Source: Hymenobacter montanus
Lineage (GTDB): Bacteria > Bacteroidota > Bacteroidia > Cytophagales > Hymenobacteraceae
Direction of reading: 5' to 3'
NCBI RefSeq assembly: GCF_014699115.1
Contig: NZ_JACXAD010000011.1
Coordinates: forward strand, 96,651 to 160,650
Length of the DNA stretch: 64,000 nt
Both the position numbers and the translations under genes were made by a program. A model generated the notes under the pieces. That model was not told where the DNA came from and searched no databases. It saw nothing but the letters and a program-made list of their open reading frames with translations. How positions within the stretch are numbered: the first letter of the stretch is position 1; each line of letters starts with the position of its first letter. Positions 8,581 through 17,514 of the stretch are shown piece after piece.

Positions 8581-9876
8581 ATGCTGCTTTATTCCCACTA
8601 CCTGGCCGCGGGAGGCCACGTCAGTACCGACTCGCGCCAGCACCAGCCGGGCACGCTGTTTTTTGCGTTGAATGGCCCCAGCTTTCGGGGAGCTGATTTT
8701 GCGGCGCAGGCCCTGGCCAAAGGCGCCCGCCACGCCGTGGTCGACGACGCCCAGCTGGCCGCTACCGACCCCGCCCGCTACACCTTCGCGCCCGACCCAC
8801 TGCGGGCCCTGCAGGAGCTGGCCCGGCACCACCGCCAGCAATGCGCTATTCCGGTGCTGGCCATCACCGGCTCGAACGGTAAAACCACCACCAAGGAACT
8901 GCTCACGGCCGTGCTGGCCCAACAATTTCGAGTGCTGGCGACGGTCGGCAACTTCAACAACCACATCGGCGTGCCCCTCACGCTGCTGCGTCTGCGGCCC
9001 GGCGAGCACGAATTCGCCGTGATTGAGATGGGCGCCAACCACCAGCGCGAAATCGCGGCCTACTGCGAATGGGCGCAGCCCACTCACGGCCTCATCACCA
9101 ACATCGGCAAGGCCCACCTCGAAGGCTTTGGCGGCCCCGAAGGCGTGGCCAAAGGCAAGGGCGAGCTGTTCGACTACCTGGCCCACGACCGCGGGGTCGT
9201 TTTTGTGAATACCCTCGACCCCAAGCTACCCGGCTTGGCCGCGGCCGTGCCCACGCGCCTCACCTACCCCGGGCCCGACGACACCTACCCCGTTACGCTG
9301 CTGGCGACCGAGCCCACCCTGGCTCTGCGCCTGCCCGACGGCACCGATGTTGCCGTCCAGCTCACCGGCGACTATAACTTCCCGAACCTGGCCGCCGCCG
9401 CCGCCGTGGGCTTGCACTTTAACATTCCACCCCAGAAAATAGCGGCGGCACTGGCCCACTACAACCCGCAAAACAATCGTTCGCAGCTGCTGCGCACCCC
9501 CCACAACGAGCTGCTACTCGACGCCTACAACGCCAACCCGAGCAGCATGGCCGCCGCCGTGCGCAGCTTCGCGGCGCGCCCCGTGGCCGCCGGGCAAACC
9601 AAGCTCGTGGTGCTGGGCGACATGTTCGAGCTGGGCGAGGATAGCGCGCTGGAGCACCAGCAACTGGGCCAGCTGCTGGCCCGGCTGCCCCTGCCCACCA
9701 TCCTGCTGATTGGCTCCGAGATGGCTGCCGCCGCCAGCGCGGCCGACCACATCCAATACTTCGCTACTAAGGCTGAGGCCGCGGAATGGCTGCGCCAGCA
9801 CCCCGTGCGCGGCCAGCAGGTGCTGGTGAAGGGCAGCCGCGGCATGGCGCTGGAAACGCTGGTCGAGCTGCTCTAA
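8581..9876 (+). CDS. murF: UDP-N-acetylmuramoyl-tripeptide--D-alanyl-D-alanine ligase
   Basis: Cytoplasmic peptidoglycan enzyme that adds D-Ala-D-Ala to UDP-MurNAc-tripeptide using ATP. The N-terminal Mur ligase domain has DSRQHQPGTLFFAL. The ATP-binding loop is ITGSNGKTTTKE at about 95-106. The central domain shows the VGNFNNHIGVPLTLL and EMGANHQREI motifs typical of MurF. The C-terminal domain carries LLDAYNANPSSM and VLGDMFELG. Length (431 aa) is standard. The gene stands alone rather than in a dcw cluster and is convergent with rfbC. The 234-base gap before it holds no feature I can name. The ATG at 8581 is a clear start. Confidence 0.97.
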   Translation: MLLYSHYLAAGGHVSTDSRQHQPGTLFFALNGPSFRGADFAAQALAKGARHAVVDDAQLAATDPARYTFAPDPLRALQELARHHRQQCAIPVLAITGSNGKTTTKELLTAVLAQQFRVLATVGNFNNHIGVPLTLLRLRPGEHEFAVIEMGANHQREIAAYCEWAQPTHGLITNIGKAHLEGFGGPEGVAKGKGELFDYLAHDRGVVFVNTLDPKLPGLAAAVPTRLTYPGPDDTYPVTLLATEPTLALRLPDGTDVAVQLTGDYNFPNLAAAAAVGLHFNIPPQKIAAALAHYNPQNNRSQLLRTPHNELLLDAYNANPSSMAAAVRSFAARPVAAGQTKLVVLGDMFELGEDSALEHQQLGQLLARLPLPTILLIGSEMAAAASAADHIQYFATKAEAAEWLRQHPVRGQQVLVKGSRGMALETLVELL

Positions 9877-9925
9877 TTGGGAGTGTGTCTGCTCTTGCTG
9901 GGCACTACTCGTAAGGACCAGGCTG

Positions 9926-10471
9926 CTAAAACGGGCTGATGAAGTCCTTCAGCAAGGGCAATTCCTGATCTTTCCCCGACACCAGGGGCGCGACCTCGGT
10001 GCCCCAGCTAATGTTCAGGTCCGTGTCGTCCCAGCGCAGGCCGCCTTCCGCGCTGGGCGCGTAGTAGTCGCTGCACTTGTAGAGAAAAATGGTATCGTCC
10101 TCCAGCGCCATGAAACCGTGGGCAAAGCCGGCGGGAATGTAGAGCATGTTGCCCCGCTCGGCTATCAGCTCCACGAGCTGGTGCTGGCCGTAGGTTGGCG
10201 AGTCCTTGCGCAAATCCACGGCCACGTCGAGGGCCCGGCCTTGGCCAACGCGCACGAGCTTGGCCTGGGCGTGGGGCGGGCGCTGGAAGTGCAAGCCGCG
10301 CAGCACGCCTTTTTTAGACTTGGATTGGTTGTCCTGCACCCACTGGGCATCGGCGCCGGCTTGGGCCATGAGCCGGGCGCTGAACGTTTCGAAAAACACG
10401 CCCCGGTCGTCGGCAAACAAACGGGGAACAAACTCGACCAGACCAGCCAAGGCATACTGCTTTACTTCCAT
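9926..10471 (-). CDS. rfbC: dTDP-4-dehydrorhamnose 3,5-epimerase
   Basis: Cupin-fold epimerase of the dTDP-L-rhamnose pathway, acting on dTDP-4-keto-6-deoxyglucose. The sequence holds DDRGVFFETF, the QDNQSKSKKGVLRGLHFQ motif with catalytic His61, DVAVDLRKDSPTYG and IPAGFAHGF. Length (181 aa) is normal. It is on the minus strand downstream of a glycosyltransferase, separated by 110 bases, which suggests a small surface-polysaccharide group. The rfbA, B and D partners are not in the window, so they must lie elsewhere or the product feeds a different sugar route. Confidence 0.95.
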   Translation of the reverse strand: MEVKQYALAGLVEFVPRLFADDRGVFFETFSARLMAQAGADAQWVQDNQSKSKKGVLRGLHFQRPPHAQAKLVRVGQGRALDVAVDLRKDSPTYGQHQLVELIAERGNMLYIPAGFAHGFMALEDDTIFLYKCSDYYAPSAEGGLRWDDTDLNISWGTEVAPLVSGKDQELPLLKDFISPF

Positions 10472-10581
10472 CGGCGCAAAGGTAGAGAGTTAAAAAGAAC
10501 CTTTACGCCAAACCCGCCGCCTATTTTGGCGCGATGCCGCCTTGGTGCTCCGCCACCGGGGGAAGGGTACTGCTGCGCCCA

Positions 10582-11730
10582 CTAGGCCACTTGCACCTCA
10601 GCAATTGCCGTCAGGTACTTATCCAACACCAACTGCTCATCGAATCTGGTTTCGGCCAGGTGGCGGCTGGCGCACCCCATACGCTGCAAGTCGGCTTCGG
10701 GCAAGGCCAGCACCTGGAGCATTTTGGCGGCGAGGTCGGCGCCGCTGCGCACCTGGCAGAGGTAGCCGTTGCGACCATCGACCACGGTTTCGCGGCAGCC
10801 CGGCACGTCGGTCGTTATAAGGGGCTTGCCCACCGCCGCCGCTTCGAGCAGGGTTTTGGGCGTGCCTTCGCGGTAGCTGGGCAGCACTACGCAGTCGGCC
10901 CGGTGCAGGTGGGCGGCCACGTCGTCGGAGCGGCCCAGGTATTCGATGTCGCCGCGGCGCAGCCAGTCCTCGAACGTGGCCCGGGGAACGCCCACCCCAC
11001 CCGCCTCGTCGAGGCCACCGAGCAATTGGATGCGGGTGCCGGGCACGGCGGCCCGGACGGCCTTGGCCGCTTCGAAATATTCCACCACCCCTTTCTCGTA
11101 CAGCACCCGCGCCACCATCAGAAATACAAAGGGGGTTTGGCGCGTGAACTCCGCCGCGGGCCGGAACTTGTTGACGTCGACCCCCGAGCCGGGCAGCAAG
11201 TCGGTAATTTCGGGCCGCACCAAGCCGTGGTCGAGGAACAACTGCCGGTCGTCGCCGTTCTGGAAGAACACTTTGTGGGGAAAGCGAAAGGCAAAACGAT
11301 AGAGGCCTCGCGCAACCCGGCTCACGAAGTTTTTGATAATGAACACGGTACCTAGGCCGCTCACGTTGTTGATGCTGGGCACGCCGGCGAGCCGCGCCGC
11401 GATGCTGCCGTAGATGTTGGGCTTGATAGTGTAGTGGAGTACTACGTCGGGCTTTTCGCGCCGGTAAATTTGGTAGAAGCGGAAGGTGAGGGCCGCGTCT
11501 TTCACCGGGTTAGTGCCCTTGTTCTCCATGAGGATGGGCACGAAGCGGCAGCCGAGCTCGGTTTCGAGGCGCGCCGAATAGTCATCGGGCGGGGCAATAG
11601 CCAGCACTTCGTGACCGGCGGCCTGCAAGGCCCGCACGAGGCTGGCGCGGAAATTCCAAATATTCCAACTGGTATTGATAACGATGGCGACGCGCAAAGT
11701 GGTGGAGCGTGGGTGGGAAACTAGAGGCAA
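10582..11730 (-). CDS. Glycosyltransferase family 4
   Basis: GT-B fold retaining glycosyltransferase, probably transferring a sugar to a lipid-linked or surface polysaccharide intermediate. The N-terminal half starts VAIVINTSWNIWNFR and has HYTIKPNIYGSIAARL and NNVSGLGTVF, as in PelF/WbpH/CapM-like GT4 enzymes. The C-terminal half has LMVARVLYEKGV, the nucleotide-sugar motif EGTPKTLLEAAAVGKPLI (a variant of E-x7-E) and DVPGCRETV. The first codon at 11730 is TTG. Another TTG at 11697 gives M-R-V-A-I-V-I-N, a more family-like start. Same strand as rfbC. Acceptor and donor cannot be read from sequence. Confidence 0.9.
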   Translation of the reverse strand: MPLVSHPRSTTLRVAIVINTSWNIWNFRASLVRALQAAGHEVLAIAPPDDYSARLETELGCRFVPILMENKGTNPVKDAALTFRFYQIYRREKPDVVLHYTIKPNIYGSIAARLAGVPSINNVSGLGTVFIIKNFVSRVARGLYRFAFRFPHKVFFQNGDDRQLFLDHGLVRPEITDLLPGSGVDVNKFRPAAEFTRQTPFVFLMVARVLYEKGVVEYFEAAKAVRAAVPGTRIQLLGGLDEAGGVGVPRATFEDWLRRGDIEYLGRSDDVAAHLHRADCVVLPSYREGTPKTLLEAAAVGKPLITTDVPGCRETVVDGRNGYLCQVRSGADLAAKMLQVLALPEADLQRMGCASRHLAETRFDEQLVLDKYLTAIAEVQVA

Positions 11731-11851
11731 AGGTCGGGCCCCGGGCGGTATCCCGGCTTGGTGGACTCCACCTTTCGCTCTTTCGGCAGCCCGGCCGTGA
11801 TATTCGTTGCTTACCTGGTACTTTGGGGCCCGATTGTGTGTTATCCTGGTT

Positions 11852-12148
11852 ATGAACCTTCAACTTGCCGCTTTTTCGCTGCTTTTGCTGCTGCCGGCCC
11901 CGCCCACGCTGGCCAAACCACCGCTGGAGCCGGGCCAGGCTATTTACCAAAAAAACTGCGTACGCTGCCACGGCACTAACGGCAAGCGCGGCCTCAACGG
12001 GGCCCACGACCTTACCAAGAGCAACCTCAACGCCTTCGGGCGCACCTACCTGGTTACGAACGGCATGGGTAAGATGCCGGCCTTTGGCAAGGTGCTCACA
12101 CCGGCTCAGGTGCAGCAGGTAGTAGCCTACTCCCTCACGCTGAAGTAG
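11852..12148 (+). CDS. Small c-type cytochrome
   Basis: Single-haem cytochrome c of 98 aa counted from the ATG at 11852. I prefer this start because it begins a clean signal peptide (MNLQLAAFSLLLLLPAPPTLA); the frame is open back to 11807. The haem site is CVRCH (Cys36, Cys39, His40) and the likely axial Met is Met75 in KMPAF, so it is a class I cytochrome exported to the periplasm. Spacing and the ending LTPAQVQQVVAYSLTLK resemble cytochrome cL/c6-like electron carriers. No respiratory complex is adjacent, so its partner is unknown. It is divergent from the glycosyltransferase and followed by a strong hairpin. Confidence 0.9.
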   Translation: MNLQLAAFSLLLLLPAPPTLAKPPLEPGQAIYQKNCVRCHGTNGKRGLNGAHDLTKSNLNAFGRTYLVTNGMGKMPAFGKVLTPAQVQQVVAYSLTLK

Positions 12149-12194
12149 CCCGCCAGGAGCCGGCAGCAACCAGGCCCGGGCGGCGGGCTTTTTG
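12147..12194 (+). terminator. Rho-independent terminator after cytochrome c
   Basis: agcccgcc (12147-12154, overlapping the stop codon) pairs with ggcgggct (12182-12189), and the right arm runs into ctttttg. A second small GC stem lies in the loop. Position and T-run fit an intrinsic terminator. Confidence 0.75.
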
Positions 12195-13030
12195 TTTGGC
12201 GGCTATCTGAAAATAGTTATTGTTTCCCCATCGATGGCAAGCACCTCAAGGCCCAGTCTCAACGGGAGTAGAGAACGGGGCGCGGGCACGTCCGTACCAC
12301 CCTGCGCTTGGCCCGACAACTATGACGCTCCGCTCGTATCATCTGGCCTCAGACTTCATATTTATTAAAGTAGCGGACTTGATTGGGTCTCAGCTGCAAA
12401 CACCAGCCAGGGCCGCATCCACCACAGCCAATTCGGCCACCCACTGAGTTAACGTTGGGGTGAACGCCCGATCGGGAGGCATGATGTTAGGGCGCGCCTG
12501 CTAATTGGCTGCCCAGTGCTTGCTATGGGTAATAGATGCGCCCCATGGTGATTAGCCAATACTTAACGCCGTCTACCAAGGCATCGTGATTGGCACAGGC
12601 CAGTTTTTTTGGCCTTGATGCGCTCCGGGCAGTGCCAGGTGTGATAACCGACTTGGCTGACACCCCAACTTCTCAAATCATTGTGGGTCAATGTTTACAT
12701 CTGGCGTTGGTCCAGCTTCCACAGCTTTTAACTAAGGCTAATAGTGGGCAAATAGAAAAATTTACATATCGGCTGTTGTAAATCAATTATTTATATATCT
12801 ACCTTTGAAACCATTGACCCAGAATAGCTCCGCGTAGCTAACAGGAGCCAGTTGAAAATACTGGCCCTTCCAACCAGCTCGTGCCCTATTGCACCTTGGC
12901 GGCTTTCGGGATTGATGCCATCCGTCACTTCGGCCGTGCCCGCGCACCTACCGTTCGTTTCTACTCCTCCACTCAGCTCACTACATGGGCACTAACCTAA
13001 CCCAATCGCTCACCTTAAAAACCCTCAAAA
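12195..13030. other. Long intergenic stretch, no convincing gene
   Basis: An 836-base gap with base composition falling towards AT at its right end. A 63-codon frame at 12590-12781 has no family resemblance. On the minus strand near 12590-12650 one frame reads HTWHCPERIKA, faintly like the C-terminal part of an IS4-type transposase, but the frame is broken on both sides. The promoter for the gene at 13031 is presumably near the right end; I cannot place it. Confidence 0.4.
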
Positions 13031-14041
13031 ATGAAAAAAATCTTCTGCACCGGAGTGCTTCTTGTCGCGGTACAATTGACAGGCTTTGCCCAGTGGACTC
13101 CTACGGGAGCAACGGGCAGTAGTACCATATATAATACCAATACTACTGGGAGCGTGGGAATAGGTATTTCTTCTCCGACAGTCCCTTACCAGAAATTGCA
13201 CGTAGATGGGAGTATACACATTTCCCTTGAAAACTCAATTGGATTTAATCAAGCTGATAATTTTTCCTACAATGGTCGCAACATTGGCCATTATTCTCTG
13301 GGCTGGTATACAGAAGCTGGTGCTGCAGTAGCTAATTTGTCTGGATCTGCCGGAATTAGATTTTTTACAAATGCCGCAGAAAGAATGTTTGTTACCTCAA
13401 ATGGTAATGTGGGTATCGGTACCCCAACTCCCTTGGGGAGGCTGGATATCAATCCTGGTGGCTGGAATAACATACCTAAGATCTCATTCAATCAAGTTGA
13501 TGATAATCCTTCCATCCGTTTGTATCGCCCAACGGGCTCAATAGTCGGAGGGAATCTTACGTCCTGGGTCTGGTGGATTGAAAATGATGCATTTGGAACG
13601 CTTTCTTTTAAAACAGGAGGCCATGCTCTTGCGGGCAGTGAAAGTGTCGCCGCTAAAATCAGCTTTGACCGAAATGGAAACGTTGGGATAAATACCAGTG
13701 ACACCAAAGGCTATAAGCTCGGTGTAAATGGCTCTGCTATCGCCACTTCGATGACGGTGAAGCTGAATGCGAACTGGCCCGATTTTGTCTTTGCCGAAAC
13801 GTATGGTCTGCGTTCCCTCTCCGAAGTAGAAAGCTACATCAAAGCCAACGCTCACCTTCCCGAAGTTCCCTCGGCTGCCCAAGTGGGCAAAGACGGCATC
13901 AATCTGGGCGAAATGGATGCGACCCTCCTCAAAAAGATCGAGGAGCTTACCCTCTACCTCATCGAGCAGGATAAGCAACTACAAGAGTTAAAGAAGGCGA
14001 ATGAGGTCTTGCAAAAAGAAGTACAGGTCTTGAAAAGATAG
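13031..14041 (+). CDS. Secreted tail-fibre-like protein with C-terminal coiled coil
   Basis: A 336-aa exported protein of a type common in Bacteroidota and often labelled tail-fibre-like. It has a signal peptide (MKKIFCTGVLLVAVQLTGFA). The body is low-complexity beta-rich with GIG repeats (GSVGIGISSP, GNVGIGTPTP, GNVGINTSD). A conserved end segment reads FAETYGLRSLSEVESYI, then HLPEVPSAAQVGKDGI and LGEMDATLLKKIEELT, and the protein finishes in a heptad-like coiled coil rich in K, E, L and Q. There is no T9SS domain. The conserved end resembles the region before intramolecular chaperone (S74) domains in phage fibres, but no S74 catalytic domain is visible. The gene is clearly AT-richer than its neighbours. 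Function unknown; a trimeric fibre is inference. Confidence 0.8.
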   Translation: MKKIFCTGVLLVAVQLTGFAQWTPTGATGSSTIYNTNTTGSVGIGISSPTVPYQKLHVDGSIHISLENSIGFNQADNFSYNGRNIGHYSLGWYTEAGAAVANLSGSAGIRFFTNAAERMFVTSNGNVGIGTPTPLGRLDINPGGWNNIPKISFNQVDDNPSIRLYRPTGSIVGGNLTSWVWWIENDAFGTLSFKTGGHALAGSESVAAKISFDRNGNVGINTSDTKGYKLGVNGSAIATSMTVKLNANWPDFVFAETYGLRSLSEVESYIKANAHLPEVPSAAQVGKDGINLGEMDATLLKKIEELTLYLIEQDKQLQELKKANEVLQKEVQVLKR

Positions 14042-14177
14042 CCCAGCTTCTAGCGAGAAACAGACATGAAACACCTTACGCACCTTCCTCATGATAGATA
14101 TACTTTACGCTAAAGCCTCGCACGAGGACTTCCTTAGCACCGCCCTATGCCAACGATTCCGGGTTAAATCGTTGCGG

Positions 14178-15632
14178 ATGGTGTTTGGGCTATCCCTGGG
14201 GCTGGCCCTGGCTGCAATGGCCCCAGCACTGGGCCAGCGAAGCTGCGGGTCGGATTATGAGCAGCAGTATCAGAATGCTACGCCTGATATCCAGCAGCAA
14301 ATGACGGCGATTGAGCAGCAGACACGGCAGTACCAGCTTGATATCACCAACCGTACGGCACTAGCTTCTATCATTACCATCCCGGTGGTGGTACACGTAC
14401 TTTATAGAACGCCCAGCGAGAACGTCTCCGATGCTCAGATCCAATCCCAGATTGACGTGCTGAATGAGGACTTCCGCAAGCTCAACGCCGATGTGAGCAA
14501 CACCCCGGCGGCCTTCGCCAACCTAGCGGCCGATATGGAGCTGCAATTCGTGCTGGCCAGCCTCGACCCCAACGGCAACCCCACGACGGGCATTGAGCGA
14601 AAACCGAGCACCAGAACCACCTGGGGCACCAGCAACGACATGAAAAGCACCAGCACCGGTGGTTTAAACGCCTGGCCGGCCGGCCAGTATCTTAACTTGT
14701 GGGTGTGTAACATCGGCGGTGGCATTCTGGGGTACGCGCAGTTTCCGGGCGGGGCGGCCAGCACCAATGGCGTGGTTATCACTACCACGGGCTTTGGCCG
14801 TGGCGGCTCAGCAGTGGCTCCCTTCCACCTGGGCCGCACGGCGACCCACGAAGTGGGTCACTGGCTTAATCTGAGGCACATTTGGGGCGATGCATATTGT
14901 GGCAATGACCTGGTGGCGGATACGCCCACCCAGCAGACGAGCAACTTTGGCTGTCCCGCGTTTCCCCATCTTACCTGCGGCAATACGACCAGTGGCGATA
15001 TGTTCATGAACTACATGGATTATACCAATGATCCTTGCATGTTCATGTTCACAACCGGGCAAAAAGACCGCGCGCAGGCGCTATTTGCGGATGGCGGCCC
15101 ATACCAGAGTTTTACTGCCTGCCCGAATCAGTTGTTCATTTCTCAGCCCTTGACCAGCAGTGGCCGGTACAAAGCTAGCAGTGCGGTAGTAGGGAGCGGC
15201 CCAATTTCTACTGGCCTCGGGGTGGTATACCAATCCGGTAACGAGGTGGTATTGAATCCTGGTTTTTTTGTGGATGGCAGTGGCGGCGGCAGCTTTAGAG
15301 CAGTGATTGCGGACTGCAGCGTCAACGCCCGATCTGCTGAAGGTGACCGGCTGCTGAGTACGCAAGCGGGTAGTCAGGCTGCCACCACTCGGAAGCAGTT
15401 TACGCTGGAAGTGTATCCGAACCCAGTCAGTGAGGACCTGCACGTCATCGTAGCCCAAAGCAAAGCATATAGCGCCCGCATTTATAACAGCTTAGGGAGT
15501 GAAGTTCAACGCGTGAACTTGCAGCCCGGACAAACCAAAGTAGATGTGCGCAGGCTGCCACCAGGTATTTACTACATCCACACAACCTCGGAAAGCGGGT
15601 TGACTACCGCCCGCTTCCAGGTAAGCCGATAG
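14178..15632 (+). CDS. M43 family zinc metalloprotease with T9SS sorting domain
   Basis: Secreted cytophagalysin/pappalysin-type metalloprotease. The frame is open from an ATG at 14091, but the ATG at 14178 directly begins a signal peptide ([19 protein letters not shown]), so I use it. The N-terminal propeptide region has [21 protein letters not shown], typical of M43. The zinc site is [11 protein letters not shown], with the first His encoded at 14847. The Met-turn is [16 protein letters not shown]. Next comes a linker like the 3-coathanger/GCX stack domain (about 15135-15310: [17 protein letters not shown]..). A type A sorting domain ends the protein ([24 protein letters not shown]). A paralogue lies at 38582-39880. 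Confidence 0.93.
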   Translation: MVFGLSLGLALAAMAPALGQRSCGSDYEQQYQNATPDIQQQMTAIEQQTRQYQLDITNRTALASIITIPVVVHVLYRTPSENVSDAQIQSQIDVLNEDFRKLNADVSNTPAAFANLAADMELQFVLASLDPNGNPTTGIERKPSTRTTWGTSNDMKSTSTGGLNAWPAGQYLNLWVCNIGGGILGYAQFPGGAASTNGVVITTTGFGRGGSAVAPFHLGRTATHEVGHWLNLRHIWGDAYCGNDLVADTPTQQTSNFGCPAFPHLTCGNTTSGDMFMNYMDYTNDPCMFMFTTGQKDRAQALFADGGPYQSFTACPNQLFISQPLTSSGRYKASSAVVGSGPISTGLGVVYQSGNEVVLNPGFFVDGSGGGSFRAVIADCSVNARSAEGDRLLSTQAGSQAATTRKQFTLEVYPNPVSEDLHVIVAQSKAYSARIYNSLGSEVQRVNLQPGQTKVDVRRLPPGIYYIHTTSESGLTTARFQVSR

Positions 15633-15774
15633 CAGCATTGTTCAAAGTCTGATTTCGCCTTCCCCAAAGCCTCAATTACAACCCTGGGCCTTCCCCGATC
15701 TGGGCAGCTTCCGTTGCAGTAGTTGGAGCAGCCGGTTTTCATGCTTTCCCTATCCGGGGCTGAGCGGCGGCCAA

Positions 15775-15808
15775 AAAGCCGCGCCGGTCACTTGACCGGC
15801 GCGGCTTT
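15775..15808. terminator. 16-bp perfect hairpin terminator
   Basis: aaagccgcgccggtca (15775-15790) pairs perfectly with tgaccggcgcggcttt (15793-15808) across a 2-base loop. It has an A-run on one side and a T-run on the other, so it could work in both directions. It lies 142 bases after the M43 stop. The rest of the 15633-16079 gap shows only a weak agcctctct/agagaggct stem (about 15887-15935) and no gene. Confidence 0.8.
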
Positions 15809-16079
15809 GCGTTTTAGGAGGGCCAGACCTGGACAGGCCGGGGCGTTGTATTTGGTTTGTTTTAGGGGCCGCCCATAACAAAAGGCCAGCCTCTCTTAAA
15901 AGCTGCCCTTAGCTAGCACCGCAGCGTAGAGAGGCTTTTCGTAGAGTAGTGAGAGGATAAGATCAGTCTCCGTCGGATAAAGTTTTGGATCAAACTTTTA
16001 CTCAATGCCAAAAATGCGACAACTTAGCGGATAACCCTTCCAGCAGCTACGCGTAGCCATTAGCTACTTAACTCTCCAT

Positions 16080-17399
16080 ATGGCAAACAAACCCACCTCC
16101 GGCGGCCGCAAACCTGGCGGCAGCACCCGGCACTTCACCACCGACAACGCCAAGCCGGGCTACGTAGCCGCCAAGAACAACGGCGCCTACAATACCGCTA
16201 AGGAGCAGGAAACGGCCGTGCTCGTGGCCGTGCCCCCGCGGCGCCAGTCCGACGCCCAAACCACCGAATACCTCGACGAGCTGGCTTTCCTTATCGAAAC
16301 GGCCGGCGCCACCGCCACCAAGCGCTTCGTGCAGCGCCTCGACAAGCCCGATATCCGCACCTACGTGGGCGAAGGCAAGCTGGCCGAAATCAAGGCCTAC
16401 GTGCAGCACGAGGGCACCAGCATGGTGGTGTTCGACGACGACCTTTCGCCCTCGCAGCTGCGCAACCTGGAGGCCGAGCTGCTGGTGAAAATCGTGGACC
16501 GCTCGCTGCTGATTCTTGATATTTTCGCCCTGCGGGCCAAGTCCGCCACTTCGCGCACCCAGGTAGAGCTGGCCCAGTACCAGTACCTGCTGCCCCGCCT
16601 CACCGGCCTGTGGACTCACCTGGACAAGCAGCGCGGGGGCGTGGGCATGAAAGGACCGGGGGAAACGGAAATTGAAACTGACCGCCGCATCGTGCGCGAC
16701 CGGATTGCCTTCCTCAAAGACAAGCTCGAAGACCTCGACCGGCAGAGCCATACGCAGCGCAAAGCCCGCGGCGGCCTCGTGCGGGTGGCCCTGGTGGGCT
16801 ACACCAACGTGGGCAAGAGCACCCTCATGAACGTGCTGGGCAAGGCCGACGTGTTCGCTGAAAACAAGCTCTTCGCCACCGTGGACGCTACCACGCGCAA
16901 GGTTGTGCTCGACCAAACGCCCTTCCTGCTCTCCGACACGGTCGGGTTTATCCGCAAGCTGCCCACCCGGCTTATCGAGAGCTTCAAGAGCACGCTCGAT
17001 GAAATTCGCGAAGCCGACCTGCTGCTGCACGTGGTCGACATTGCGCACGCCGGCTTCGAGGAGCAGATTCAGGTGGTGAACGACACGCTGGCCGACATCG
17101 GCGCGGCCGACAAGCCGGTGCTGCTGGTGTTCAACAAAATCGACCAGTACAAGCCCGACGATTCGCAGCACGACCCTTTCGGCGAAGTACGCGAGGCCGA
17201 GGACGATGGTACCGCCCCGCGCCCGCCGCTGGCGCAGCTGCAAGCCACCTATATGGCCAAGCTGCACGACCCCGTGGTGTTCATCTCGGCCCAGGAGCGC
17301 ACCAACCTCGAAGAGCTCCGCGAGCTGCTGGCCCGGCGGGTGGTGGCGCTGCACCAGCAGCGCTACCCCTACCAGACGGTGAACGAGCAGAATGGCTAA
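16080..17399 (+). CDS. hflX: GTPase HflX
   Basis: Ribosome-associated GTPase that splits or rescues stalled 70S ribosomes. The N-terminal HflX domain has ETAGATATKRFVQRLDKPDIRTYVGEGKL (the nucleotide-binding GxGK-type segment), then DDDLSPSQLRNLE and the ALRAKSATSRTQVELAQ helix. The G domain has G1 GYTNVGKST (about 240-248), G2 TVDATTRKV, G3 DTVGFIRKLP and G4 NKID. A charged N-terminal extension of about 70 residues precedes it. Length (439 aa) is normal for Bacteroidota. The stop codon region lies close to the next coding frame on the same strand. Confidence 0.95.
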   Translation: MANKPTSGGRKPGGSTRHFTTDNAKPGYVAAKNNGAYNTAKEQETAVLVAVPPRRQSDAQTTEYLDELAFLIETAGATATKRFVQRLDKPDIRTYVGEGKLAEIKAYVQHEGTSMVVFDDDLSPSQLRNLEAELLVKIVDRSLLILDIFALRAKSATSRTQVELAQYQYLLPRLTGLWTHLDKQRGGVGMKGPGETEIETDRRIVRDRIAFLKDKLEDLDRQSHTQRKARGGLVRVALVGYTNVGKSTLMNVLGKADVFAENKLFATVDATTRKVVLDQTPFLLSDTVGFIRKLPTRLIESFKSTLDEIREADLLLHVVDIAHAGFEEQIQVVNDTLADIGAADKPVLLVFNKIDQYKPDDSQHDPFGEVREAEDDGTAPRPPLAQLQATYMAKLHDPVVFISAQERTNLEELRELLARRVVALHQQRYPYQTVNEQNG

Positions 17400-17514
17400 G
17401 CGGCCGGGCGGGACGGGCAATAAAATATCTTTCCCTCAGCTATTTATGAAAATGAATAGCCACGATTGTTTTTTTCGCGTAAGGGGAGCGCACTGGTTCA
17501 TTTCGCTTTTACGT

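Noticed and set aside
12590..12781. Possible small gene, or IS4-like transposase scrap on the minus strand (HTWHCPERIKA)
   Set aside because: The plus-strand frame has no family likeness. The minus-strand resemblance is limited to about 11 residues and the frame is broken on both sides.
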